This document shows, piece by piece, positions 41,533 through 49,665 of a stretch of 64,000 nt of DNA. Every line of letters begins with the position of its first letter. Position 1 is the stretch's first letter. Below the pieces are notes generated by a model. It saw only the letters and a list, made by a program, of their open reading frames with translations. It was not told where the DNA came from and made no database searches. The translations under genes and the position numbers were made by a program. This DNA is from Streptomyces sp. LUP47B (GTDB lineage: Bacteria; Actinomycetota; Actinomycetes; Streptomycetales; Streptomycetaceae), in assembly GCF_001746295.1 (NCBI RefSeq), contig NZ_MJAH01000001.1, positions 829,836-893,835 on the forward strand, given 5' to 3'.

Positions 41533-43506
41533 TCAAGAGGCGTGCGGTGCGAGCGCCGCAGCGAGCGCGTCCAGGTGGTCCGCGACAGGACCGGCGGTGA
41601 GCAAACCGCTCGCGGCGCCCGCGAGTTCGCCCCGGGCGGGTTCGAGCGCACGCTGGGCGCGCCGCATCAGCGGACGGTCGTCCAACTGAATCGCCGCGCG
41701 GGCGAGGAGGCTCCACAGGGCCTCGTACAGGAGGTCACCGGGCGGGGAGGGCACGGAAGCCAGCAGGCGTACGGCGTCCTGGTCGCGCCCTTCGGCGAGC
41801 AGCAACAGGGGGCGCACCCATGGCTCGTAGGGGCCCCAGTCGGTGTGCGGGTCGGCGGTGACGGGGAGGCCATGGTGCAGGCGCAGGCACAGCAGGGCGA
41901 GCGGCAACAACCCCCGCTCCAGGCCGGGCATTCCGGCGCCCTCGAGGGACTTGGCGGCGGCCCGGTACGCGGACTCGCCGAGCTGCGGGGGCTCCGTCGT
42001 CGCGGTGCGCAGGGCGCGGTACCACGTGGTGAAGACGGCGACGAGAGGCAGTTCGTGCCGTTCGGCGAGTGCGTCGGCGGTGGCCGCGTGCCGGTCGGCC
42101 GCGGTGAAGTCGGCGGTGGCGCAGTGCGCTTGGAGCCGGATCAGGTGGCCGAGGACCTCGTAGGTGAACAGGCCGTGCCGAGCGGCCGCTTCGGTGATCT
42201 CGGCGCCGATCCCGGCCCGCCGGGCGGCGAGTCCGGCTCGTTCGAAGGTCTGCATGAACAGGCCGTTGAGGGCGAACACGAGCAGGTTGGCGTCCTCGAG
42301 TCGGCGTGCGCTCGCCACGGCTTGGTGGGCCGCCCGGAGGGCGCGCGTCCCCTCGGGCAGCGTGCCGCGGGACTCCACCGCCACAGTGGCCAGGAGCCGT
42401 GCCCTGGCCGCCTCGGACGCGCCCGGCGGCAGGAGGAGCAGGGTGCGTTCCGCCGCACCCACCAGCCGGTCGGCCTGGGCGGGGTCGTCGGAACGGGTCC
42501 AGACCGCGGGGACGTCGTACACGCCGATGACTCGTGCCGTCAGCTCCGGATCGCCCAGCTGCTCCGCCGCCGCCACGGCCGCCACGCGATGCCGGCGCGC
42601 CGCTTCCAGGCCGCCGCCCCCGGTGACGGCGAGGTCGCGCATCAACCCCGCGGTCGACTCCAGACGCGTGCGTGCCCTCGGGGCGACCATGCTCGCGTAC
42701 GACGCGGAGGCCTGCGCCCAGACGTGTGCGGCCGCGTCCGAGGGGCCCGGGTCCAGGTGGTCGGCGTGCCGCAGGATGTCCTGCTCGGTGCGGCTCAGCC
42801 GCGGGCCCGGCTCCACTCCGAGGTGCTCGCGCAGCAGCTGTCGGGCGCGCCGCAGGACGGACAGGGCGTCGGCCTGCCGTCCACAGCGGTACAGGGCGAG
42901 GGCGAGCAGCTGCCAGGCGTCCTCCCGCCACGGATGCTCGGCCACATGGGCGTCGAGGTCCGCCGCCGCGTCGGCCGCGGCGCCGAGGGCGAGCCGGCCG
43001 TCGGCCCGGCGCTCGACGGCGGTCAGTCGGAGCTCGGTGAGCCGGGAGCGTTCCGCGCGCGCCCAGCGCTCCTCGGCGAAGTCGGCGTAGGCGGGCCCGC
43101 GCCACAGCTCCAGAGCCTCGGTCAGCCGGGGCACCGCCTGCGCGGGAGGCAGGTCCGCCGCCGCGGCGACGGCGTGCTCGAACCGCCGGGCGTCGACGTG
43201 GGCGGGTTCGGCGCGCAGCGCGTAGCCGGGGCCTTCGGTGACGAGGAGGCGGGACGGGGTCCGGCGGGGCCGCTCGGGTTCCAGAGCGCGCCGCAGCCCG
43301 GCGACGAAGGTCCGGACGGTGCCCACGGCGTCCGCCGGCGGGTCCCCCGCCCACAGGTCCTCCACCAGGCGGCCGACGGGGACGACCCCGCGGCGGGCGA
43401 TGAGGAGGCGGGCCAGCACCGCACGATGCCTCGGACCCCTCAGGGCGATCGGTTCCCCGGTCTCGTCCCAGGCCGCCACCGACCCCAGGACTCCGAACTC
43501 GATCAC
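41533..43506 (-). CDS. BTAD-domain (SARP/AfsR-like) transcriptional regulator
   Basis: The product of about 657 residues starts with an OmpR-type winged helix (EFGVLGSVAAWDETG, then LRGPRHRAVLARLLIARRGVV and GTVRTFVAGLRRAL) and the bacterial transcriptional activation domain (HPWREDAWQLLALALYRCGR and a VLRRARQLL helix). The remaining 400 residues are helical and TPR-like; no NB-ARC ATPase P-loop is seen. Such proteins activate secondary metabolism or catabolic genes. I chose the GTG at 43506, 9 nt after TTGAGG; alternatives are the GTG at 43512 and ATG at 43536. It is divergent from the dehalogenase-like gene, with 126 bp between them, and may control it. Confidence 0.88.
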   Translation of the reverse strand: MIEFGVLGSVAAWDETGEPIALRGPRHRAVLARLLIARRGVVPVGRLVEDLWAGDPPADAVGTVRTFVAGLRRALEPERPRRTPSRLLVTEGPGYALRAEPAHVDARRFEHAVAAAADLPPAQAVPRLTEALELWRGPAYADFAEERWARAERSRLTELRLTAVERRADGRLALGAAADAAADLDAHVAEHPWREDAWQLLALALYRCGRQADALSVLRRARQLLREHLGVEPGPRLSRTEQDILRHADHLDPGPSDAAAHVWAQASASYASMVAPRARTRLESTAGLMRDLAVTGGGGLEAARRHRVAAVAAAEQLGDPELTARVIGVYDVPAVWTRSDDPAQADRLVGAAERTLLLLPPGASEAARARLLATVAVESRGTLPEGTRALRAAHQAVASARRLEDANLLVFALNGLFMQTFERAGLAARRAGIGAEITEAAARHGLFTYEVLGHLIRLQAHCATADFTAADRHAATADALAERHELPLVAVFTTWYRALRTATTEPPQLGESAYRAAAKSLEGAGMPGLERGLLPLALLCLRLHHGLPVTADPHTDWGPYEPWVRPLLLLAEGRDQDAVRLLASVPSPPGDLLYEALWSLLARAAIQLDDRPLMRRAQRALEPARGELAGAASGLLTAGPVADHLDALAAALAPHAS

Positions 43507-43632
43507 AGGCACATGCCTCAACGTACACGCGTTCATTCGTTGCTCATTCGCTCCCCGGATCCTGGGTTCATCGGCGCCCGGGCCCGGACTCCGATGCCTC
43601 CCACTCGCCGTACGACGGAAGAGAGCCCCGCC

Positions 43633-44517
43633 GTGAGACCCACCATCGCCGGATTCGAGTATCAGCGCGTGTCCGTCGCCGAGGACGTGTCCCTCCATGT
43701 GGCCGTGGGAGGGACCGGCACACCCGTGGTCCTGCTGCACGGCTTCCCGCAGACCCACCTGATGTGGCGCCATGTCGCGACGGACCTGGCGGCCGACCAC
43801 ACCGTCATCTCCCCCGACCTGCGCGGTTACGGCGACAGCGACAAGCCGCGCGAGGACGGCCCCCACACCTACTCCAAGCGGACCATGGCCAACGACATCG
43901 TCACGCTCGCACGCCGACTGGGGCACCCCCGGTTCGCGCTGGCCGGGCACGACCGGGGCGCGCTGGTCGCCTTCCGGGCGGGCCTCGACCATCCGGAGGC
44001 GGTCTCCCACCTGGCCTGTCTGGACGTCCTCCCGACACTCGACATGTGGGACGCCCTGCACGGCACGTCGGCGGCGGTCGCCTTCCACCTCTACCTCATG
44101 GCCCAGCCGCCCGGGCTCGCCGAGCGGATGATCTCCGCGAGCGCGGACGCGTTCTTCGGCCACTTCCTCGACGTGTGGGCGAACCGCCCCGACGCGATCC
44201 CGGCTCAGGTCCGTGCCGAGTATCTGCGGGCCTGCCGCGGGGCGGTGCCGTCGATCGTCGCCGACTACCGCGCCTCCGCGGGCATCGACGTCGAGCACGA
44301 CGAGGCCGACCGGGCCACGCAGAACCGGCTCGGCATGCCGGTGGCCGTACTCCAGCAGGACTGGGGAGCCGCGCTCGGCTACGAGGCCACCGCCCTGTGG
44401 GAGGCCTGGGCCGACGACCTTCGTCATACGACCGTCTCCTGCGGCCACTTCATGGCGGAGGAAGCGCCGGCGGACGTGGCGAAGGCCGTGCGGGAGCTCA
44501 CTCTTCGGGGAGCGTGA
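43633..44517 (+). CDS. Haloacetate dehalogenase-like alpha/beta hydrolase
   Basis: The 294-residue enzyme resembles fluoroacetate/haloacetate dehalogenases: oxyanion LLHGFPQTHLMW, DLRGYGDSDKP, a SKRTMANDIVTLARRLG helix and the nucleophile loop LAGHDRGALVAF with Asp in place of serine. A C-terminal SCGHFMAEEAP carries the histidine. In the characterised dehalogenases a His-Trp pair binds the halogen; here the segment is AFHLYLMAQP, so His is kept but Trp is Leu. This argues against defluorination and for another ester or epoxide substrate. The GTG at 43633 follows GGAAGAGAG. It is divergent from the BTAD regulator. Confidence 0.88.
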   Translation: MRPTIAGFEYQRVSVAEDVSLHVAVGGTGTPVVLLHGFPQTHLMWRHVATDLAADHTVISPDLRGYGDSDKPREDGPHTYSKRTMANDIVTLARRLGHPRFALAGHDRGALVAFRAGLDHPEAVSHLACLDVLPTLDMWDALHGTSAAVAFHLYLMAQPPGLAERMISASADAFFGHFLDVWANRPDAIPAQVRAEYLRACRGAVPSIVADYRASAGIDVEHDEADRATQNRLGMPVAVLQQDWGAALGYEATALWEAWADDLRHTTVSCGHFMAEEAPADVAKAVRELTLRGA

Positions 44518-44579
44518 CCCGTTGCCTCCCTATCCTGTTTTCCGGGCCGCGCGGATCGCCGCGGCCCTCGGGGACGACC

Positions 44580-45161
44580 TCAGCGTGGTGGGCGAGGACT
44601 GAGCGGCAGCTCGGCCATCCGCAGATTCCAGCGGCCGTCGCGGCCGGTGAGTTCGACGGTGGACAGCGGGGGGACGTCGATTCTCCAGAACGCCTGGCGC
44701 GGTGCTCCGAGCGCGTGCACCACCACGGCCCGTGCCACGGCCTGTTCGACCACCGCCAGCACGCGTCCGGCGTCGGACGGCAGCGCGTCCAGCCAGGCGG
44801 CGACGCGGTCACAGATCTGCTCCACGCTCTCCCCGCCGTGCGGCGCCGCCTCCGGATCAGAGAGCCAACCGGCCAGTCCTGACGCGTCGGTTGCCGCGAT
44901 CTCGTCGAGCGTGCGGCCGTACCAGGAACCCATGTCGAGGTCCCGCAGCGCCGGTTGGGCCGTGGCGCCCTCCCGTCCCAGGGCCTCGGCCGTCCCGGTG
45001 CAGCGGCGAGAAGGTGCCGTGTAGACGGTGCCGGCCTGCGGGAGGGTTCCGGCGGCGGCCTCGGCCCGGCGCAGCGCCCGCTCGTCGAGGGGGTCGTCGG
45101 CGAAGCGTACGGCGCGTTCCGTGCGGGCGGCGGCGCACAGGAGGGTGAGCCGGACGGTCAT
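44580..45161 (-). CDS. Histidine phosphatase-superfamily protein with degenerate RHG motif
   Basis: The 193-residue product has the fold and late motifs of the phosphoglycerate mutase-like family (TVYTAPSRRCTGTAEALG, DLDMGSWYGRTLDEIA, and PHGGESVEQICDRVAAWL). The N-terminal catalytic LVRHGE is replaced by LLCAAARTERAVR, so the phospho-accepting histidine is missing; the second histidine region reads AVVEQAVARAVVVHAL. Catalysis in the normal way is unlikely. It is divergent from the cobalamin-controlled CbtBA operon, beside which such proteins recur in actinobacteria (recalled), and CobC of cobamide synthesis is in the same superfamily. The ATG at 45161 follows AAAGGGCC. Confidence 0.85.
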   Translation of the reverse strand: MTVRLTLLCAAARTERAVRFADDPLDERALRRAEAAAGTLPQAGTVYTAPSRRCTGTAEALGREGATAQPALRDLDMGSWYGRTLDEIAATDASGLAGWLSDPEAAPHGGESVEQICDRVAAWLDALPSDAGRVLAVVEQAVARAVVVHALGAPRQAFWRIDVPPLSTVELTGRDGRWNLRMAELPLSPRPPR

Positions 45162-45254
45162 GGAGGCCCTTTCGTCGGGTCGCCGGGGGCGGTTCATCGT
45201 AGGTGGCGTACGCCCTGTTGGCCGAAGCCCGTATTACCCCTACCATCTGGGACG

Positions 45255-45365
45255 ACAAGGACGACGGCGCCACGGAAGTCCGGTGCAAGCCCGGCACGGT
45301 CGCGCCACTGTGTGCCACCCCTCGGCCGACGAGGTGGTGGTGAGTCAGACCCAACGCCGTCGTCG
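45255..45365 (+). promoter_or_regulatory. Cobalamin (B12) riboswitch upstream of cbtB
   Basis: The leader contains the cobalamin-riboswitch core: GGAAGTCCGGTGCAAGCCCG, then CACGGTCGCGCCACTGT with the B12-box GCCACTG at 45304-45310, and a GTCAGACCC element at 45343-45351. Limits are approximate. It lies 48 bp before the CbtB start, whose GAGGAGG ribosome site is at 45398-45404, so B12 would turn off translation or transcription of the cobalt transporter. Confidence 0.9.
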
Positions 45366-45412
45366 AGTGCTCCACACGATGCGGGACGCGTTGTTCCCGA
45401 GGAGGTCTCGCC

Positions 45413-45631
45413 ATGGCGCAGTCCACTGCCGCCCCCACGCCCACCACCCCTGCGATCACCCCGCTGCCGGTGCGGGCGCTCGTCCCCTGGGCCGTCTTCT
45501 TCGGCGTCCTGATGCTCGTCCTGCTGTACTTCGTCGGCGCCGAACAGGGCGCCACCGCACTCGTCTCCGGCGAGGGTGTCCACGAGTGGGTGCACGACGC
45601 ACGCCACCTGCTCGGCTTCCCCTGCCACTGA
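45413..45631 (+). CDS. cbtB: CbtB, small cobalt transporter subunit
   Basis: The 72-residue protein has one membrane helix (VPWAVFFGVLMLVLLYFVGA) and a histidine-rich C-terminus (HEWVHDARHLLGFPCH), the metal-binding end of CbtB. The family is predicted, from B12 riboswitch control, to take up cobalt with CbtA. The ATG at 45413 follows GAGGAGG. It lies downstream of a cobalamin riboswitch and 17 bp ahead of cbtA, in one operon. Confidence 0.95.
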   Translation: MAQSTAAPTPTTPAITPLPVRALVPWAVFFGVLMLVLLYFVGAEQGATALVSGEGVHEWVHDARHLLGFPCH

Positions 45632-45647
45632 GGCGGGGCGGACCACC

Positions 45648-46391
45648 ATGAACTCGACAGTCGTACGCACCCTGTTGGTGCGCGGCATGCTCGCGGGACT
45701 CGGCGCCGGCGTCCTGGCCTTCGTCTTCGCCTACCTGGTGGGGGAGGGCCCGGTGGACGCGGCCATCGCCTTCGAGGAGGCCGGCTCCCACGAGCACGGC
45801 GAGGAACTCGTCAGCCGTTCCATGCAGTCGACGGCCGGACTCGCCACCGGGGTCCTCGTGTTCGGGGTCGCCATCGGCGGCATCCTGGCGCTGGCGTTCT
45901 GCTTCGCGCTGGGCCGGATCGGCCGGTTCGGAGCCCGGGCGACGGCGGGTCTGACCGCGCTCGGCGGCTTCCTCACCGTCTGTCTCGTGCCGATGCTCAA
46001 GTATCCGGCGAACCCGCCCGCGGTGGGCGACCCGGACACGATCGACAAGCGCACCGCCCTGTTCGTCCTGATGATCGCGCTGAGCGTGCTCCTCGGGATC
46101 GGCGCGGTCCTGCTGGGCCGCAGACTGGCCCCGGCCTGGGGCAACTGGAACGCCTCGACCGCGGCCGCCGCGGCCTTCGTCGCCGCGGTGGCGGTGGCGA
46201 TGGTCGTCCTGCCCGCCGGGGACAACACCCCGAAGGGTTTCCCGGCCACCGACCTGTGGGAGTTCCGCCTGGCCTCCCTCGGCGTCCAGGCCGTGCTGTG
46301 GGCGGGATTCGGGCTGCTCTTCGGTTATCTGGCGGAGCGGGTCCTCGAGCCGGAACCGGCTCGCGGCAAGGTGTCGGCGCTGGTCGCCTGA
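45648..46391 (+). CDS. cbtA: CbtA, cobalt transporter subunit
   Basis: The 247-residue membrane protein has about six helices and the CbtA features: TLLVRGMLAGLGAGVLAFVF in the first helix, GSHEHGEELVSRSMQSTAGL with paired His residues between helices, and LVPMLKYPANPPAVGDP near the middle. It is the main channel of the predicted B12-regulated cobalt importer. The ATG at 45648 was chosen because it begins just before the first helix. Its 3' end is followed by a strong hairpin. Confidence 0.95.
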   Translation: MNSTVVRTLLVRGMLAGLGAGVLAFVFAYLVGEGPVDAAIAFEEAGSHEHGEELVSRSMQSTAGLATGVLVFGVAIGGILALAFCFALGRIGRFGARATAGLTALGGFLTVCLVPMLKYPANPPAVGDPDTIDKRTALFVLMIALSVLLGIGAVLLGRRLAPAWGNWNASTAAAAAFVAAVAVAMVVLPAGDNTPKGFPATDLWEFRLASLGVQAVLWAGFGLLFGYLAERVLEPEPARGKVSALVA

Positions 46392-46398
46392 CGGTGTG

Positions 46399-46428
46399 GG
46401 TTCTGCCGGGGGCGCGCCCGGCAGAACC
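46399..46428. terminator. Terminator after cbtA
   Basis: A perfect 12-bp stem (46399-46410 with 46417-46428) with a 6-nt loop begins 8 bp after the stop. It also overlaps the end of the convergent lipoprotein gene (stop at 46428) and so may serve both. Confidence 0.75.
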
Positions 46429-46874
46429 TACGACGTGCCCTGCAACTGCCGTATCGTCCCGCCGAGTTTGTTCCTGGCCTGCTCCAGGTGTTCCGCCTTG
46501 GCGCTGACCACCCAGCGCGGGCCGACAAGGTACTTGCCCCCGTAGACACTGGCCGCGTCGAGCCACGACTCCTTGTACTTCTCCGCGGGGAAGGTGGTGA
46601 TGCGGTAGTCGGCCTGCCCCGAGTGGCAGAGTCCCTCACGCAGTTCGTCGGCCTCGATACGGATCTCGGCCTTGCAGCCGGCCAGTCCGGCGATCACCTC
46701 GATCCTGGCCGGGGCCACGATGCCGGCCGCGGGCGCGGCGGAACTGCTCGACGGCCGCGGGGTCTTGGCGGTGTCGTCCTCGCCTCCGCCGCAGGCCGTG
46801 ACCAGCGCGAGGCTCCCGGCAAGGGTGCCCAGCCGTACCACGGTGGTCCGATGATGGTGTCCTCGTCGCGGCAC
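46428..46874 (-). CDS. Putative small lipoprotein
   Basis: The 148-residue product has a basic N-terminus, a short hydrophobic core and a lipobox LALVTACGGG, so it should be a membrane-anchored lipoprotein. A Ser/Pro/Ala-rich linker follows, then a compact domain with two cysteines (AGLAGCKAEIRI and REGLCHSG) likely forming a disulfide. The GTG at 46874 lies behind GGAGAAG. I do not recognise the domain and assign no function. Confidence 0.82.
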   Translation of the reverse strand: MPRRGHHHRTTVVRLGTLAGSLALVTACGGGEDDTAKTPRPSSSSAAPAAGIVAPARIEVIAGLAGCKAEIRIEADELREGLCHSGQADYRITTFPAEKYKESWLDAASVYGGKYLVGPRWVVSAKAEHLEQARNKLGGTIRQLQGTS

Positions 46875-46975
46875 GAGCTTCTCCGTATCCGGTCGGTGTA
46901 CGACTACACCCTGGGGTACGGAAGATCGGTTACGCCTGTTCAGTCCCGGACGGCATCGCGATGTCCGCGCAGGAT

Positions 46976-47009
46976 GGAAGGGCCGGACACCCGTCTGTCC
47001 GGCCCTTCC
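46976..47009. terminator. Terminator for the minus-strand 78-residue gene
   Basis: A perfect 14-bp stem (46976-46989 with 46996-47009) with a 6-nt loop is 13 bp beyond the stop of the small gene on the minus strand. Confidence 0.85.
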
Positions 47010-47021
47010 GCACCTACCGGG

Positions 47022-47258
47022 TCAGCCGCCGTTCAGCCGGGCGCGCAGGAGCCCCTTGCCGATCTCTGCGCCCTTGCGGCTGTCCGCCTGGGCCTTGCGG
47101 AACAGGTCGGCGACCTCGGTGTCCTTGTCACGCTCCGCGTCCTGGATGTAGCTCTCCAGTCGCAGCGCGTTGCTCAGGCACGCCTCGACGTACCAGATGA
47201 GGTTGTAGTCCTTGTCCGGCGTGCCGGTAGCGCCGCCGGTCTCCGTGCTGCTGGTCAT
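47022..47258 (-). CDS. Small conserved-looking hypothetical protein (78 aa)
   Basis: The product is a small soluble helical protein (DYNLIWYVEACLSNALRLES and a charged amphipathic helix ERDKDTEVADLFRKAQADSR). The excellent GGAGGAGG ribosome site before the ATG at 47258 and the dedicated terminator support a real gene. It has no membrane or signal segment and no motif that I recognise. The region upstream to 47510 shows no gene. Confidence 0.75.
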   Translation of the reverse strand: MTSSTETGGATGTPDKDYNLIWYVEACLSNALRLESYIQDAERDKDTEVADLFRKAQADSRKGAEIGKGLLRARLNGG

Positions 47259-47510
47259 TCGGGCCTCCTCCAGCGGTAGTCGTTCCGGAGGGGACGAGTA
47301 CCCGTCCTGCGCAGGTCAGTCCACACCGGTGCCGGAAAACCGAACCGGCGTCGACGGCGTGGGCACGGACCGGCGGGAGTCGCGGGGAAACGCGTCGCAG
47401 GGGGCGCGACCGGTCCCCCGTTCCGGTCGTTCCCCCTGCGGTGCGTCGAACTTACGTGACCTGCGCATCCTTGTGAATCGCGTCGATGCCCGCTGTGCGC
47501 GGCACAGGGC

Positions 47511-49061
47511 TCACCCGTGCACAGATGCGTCCGGATGGCCCGGATCGTCCCGGAGCAGGACGGGGTGTTCGAGTTCGCCGGTCGCCAGATGGGCCAGAAC
47601 GACCTCGTAGAGGTCGCTGCCGGAGGCGATCAGCCGGCGTTCGAGAACCGGCTCGGCGCTGCGGACGTGTTCGCGCACGGTCTGCGCGTGGACGGCCAGT
47701 GTCTGCGCGGCCCGCTCCGCGTTGCCGCCGGCGGCGATCCAGCTGCGCAGGGTGCGGCGCAGGTCGCGGGCGTCGCCGTCCAGACGTCCCAGCAGCTCCC
47801 GCGCCCAGGTCCCCAGCGCGGGTCCGGCCAGCAGGTCGCCCAGCCGGGCGCGGGCCTGCGGGGTGCCGCCGTGACCCTCCTGTCCGTCCTGTCCGTCCTG
47901 TCCGTCCGCGAGGCTGACCTGGGTGCTCAGCGCCAGGTGGACGGTCGCGCGGACGGTGAGGTCGGTGAAATCGGTCCGCAGCAGGGACTCGACGCGTTCC
48001 ATACGGGCGCGGACGGTGTTGCGGCTGACGCCGAGGACCTTGGCCGCGCTCACGGCGGTGAACTCCAGCCCTAGGCGGGTGGTGACGAGCAGTTCGGCGC
48101 GGGTGTGGTGCGGCAGGGTGTCGAGCGGGCGCAGCAGTCGGGCCGTCCATTCGCGCAGCGCGGCCGGGTCCATCAGCCGTTCGGGGTGGTTGCGTTCGGC
48201 GTACACGGCTGCCTTGTCCGGCTGCACCCGCGCCACGGCGAGGGCGCTGACCGCCTGCCCGTAGGCGGTGGCGGTCCGGGCCAGGCTCTGCGGGGAGCTG
48301 CCGCCGAGCAGGGTGCCGGGGTTGCGGTCGACGAGTGAGCGCAGGGCCTCGCCAACCGCGTCTGCGGTGGTCACGATGATCACGTGCTCGTCCATGGCCG
48401 GACAGCGCACCACCAGTGCGCGGTCGCCGGTCACGCCGAGGCACTCCTCCACGAGCCGGTCGCGTTGCGCCGCGTCTCCCTCGAGGACGTAGACGCATGC
48501 CGTCTCGGTGTCGAGCAGGCCGGGCCAGAGTCCCGCGGCGACGCGACGGGCGGAGACGGTGTCCTCCACCATGAGCAGCTGGAGGATGGCCAGGCGCAGA
48601 TCGGACGTGGCCCGCTTGAGGCGCCGCCCGGCCGCGGTGGTCTCGCGGGCTCGCAGCAGAAGTTCCAGGACCTGGACGGTGTGGGTGAGGATGTCGGAGG
48701 CGCGCCGGTCGAAGGGGTCCTGGCGGGCCACCGCGAGCACTCCGGCGAACGTCTGGTTCGGCTCCTCGATCCTGACCAGGCGCAGGTGCCCGTCCTCGTC
48801 GCCCGAGGCCGCGGAGGCGATGCGTCCGGCGAGGATGTCGGCCACCAGGCACTCGTCCAGCGGCATGCGGGTTCCGGCGACGAGGGTTCCGGTGTGGTCC
48901 TGCAGCGAGGCCGTGCCCTGCAGCGTCTCCGCGAGCCAGGCGACGATCCGGCGGACGTCACGTCCTGTCGGCCGCAGATGGTCGAGGAGCTCCTGCGCCC
49001 ATGTCGGGGTCCCGGCGTCCGTCGCCCGGCTCCGACCTAGCCCGCCCTCCTGACCTGCCAC
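47511..49061 (-). CDS. PucR/CdaR-like regulator with two C-terminal HTH units
   Basis: The 516-residue protein has an N-terminal sensing region and a central degenerate GGDEF/CdaR-like part. It then has one PucR-type HTH (GLEFTAVSAAKVLGVSRNTV with a following VRARMERVESLL helix), a short linker with GQDGQDGQEG, and a second similar HTH (RSWIAAGGNAERAAQTLAVH and QTVREHVRSAEPVL). Single HTH is the norm. The GTG at 49061 has AGGAGAAGG upstream and was preferred over a GTG at 49097. The linker is encoded by a 9-bp tandem repeat. Target genes are unknown. Confidence 0.85.
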   Translation of the reverse strand: MAGQEGGLGRSRATDAGTPTWAQELLDHLRPTGRDVRRIVAWLAETLQGTASLQDHTGTLVAGTRMPLDECLVADILAGRIASAASGDEDGHLRLVRIEEPNQTFAGVLAVARQDPFDRRASDILTHTVQVLELLLRARETTAAGRRLKRATSDLRLAILQLLMVEDTVSARRVAAGLWPGLLDTETACVYVLEGDAAQRDRLVEECLGVTGDRALVVRCPAMDEHVIIVTTADAVGEALRSLVDRNPGTLLGGSSPQSLARTATAYGQAVSALAVARVQPDKAAVYAERNHPERLMDPAALREWTARLLRPLDTLPHHTRAELLVTTRLGLEFTAVSAAKVLGVSRNTVRARMERVESLLRTDFTDLTVRATVHLALSTQVSLADGQDGQDGQEGHGGTPQARARLGDLLAGPALGTWARELLGRLDGDARDLRRTLRSWIAAGGNAERAAQTLAVHAQTVREHVRSAEPVLERRLIASGSDLYEVVLAHLATGELEHPVLLRDDPGHPDASVHG

Positions 49062-49217
49062 GTCACCCTTCTCCTCGCCCCTCGTCCCACATGGCACACC
49101 GCTCGGGACGTTACCTCACGTGCGGCGGGCGGGGGCTCGGTCGGATGGGTGGGAGTTGTGCGGGGAGGTGCCCGTGGCGCAAGAGCGCGAGGAGAGGGGT
49201 CCCGGCACCGTCCGGTC

Positions 49218-49665
49218 ATGGACCAGGCGAGAGCCGCAGCCACGCCCCGGCGGACCGAATCGGCCTCGGCAAGACCGGGGACACGGCCACGTCACCGAGC
49301 CGCCCCGGACACGCACCGCGGCCATCAACCAGACAAAACCCCAGCCACGCCCCGGCACCGACCGAATCAGCCTCACCAAAGGCCCAAGACCGCGGCCACG
49401 TCACCAAGCCGCCCGGACACGCACCGCGGCCATCAACCAGACAAAACCCCAGCCACGCCCCGGCACCGACCGAATCAGCCTCGCCAAAGGCCCAAGACCG
49501 CGGCCGTGTCACCGAGCCGCCCGGACACGCAGTGCGGCCATCAACCGGACGAAAACCCCAGCCACGCCCCGGCACGGACCGAATCAGCCTCGCCAAAGGT
49601 CGAAGACCGCGGTCGCGTCACCGAGCCGTCCGGGCACGCAGTGCGGCCGTCGACCAGGCGAGGGC
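49218..49665. repeat. 108-bp tandem repeat array overlapping the 3' end of the MerR gene
   Basis: Copies begin at 49218 (102 bp, degenerate), 49320, 49428 (108 bp each), 49536 (109 bp) and 49645 (partial). The last copy and the end of the fourth lie inside the MerR gene, whose stop is at 49618. The array fills the space between the PucR-like and MerR genes, which otherwise holds no gene. Confidence 0.92.

Noticed and set aside
49218..49665. CRISPR array
   Set aside because: Units are 102-109 bp, contiguous and without unique spacers, and no cas genes are present.
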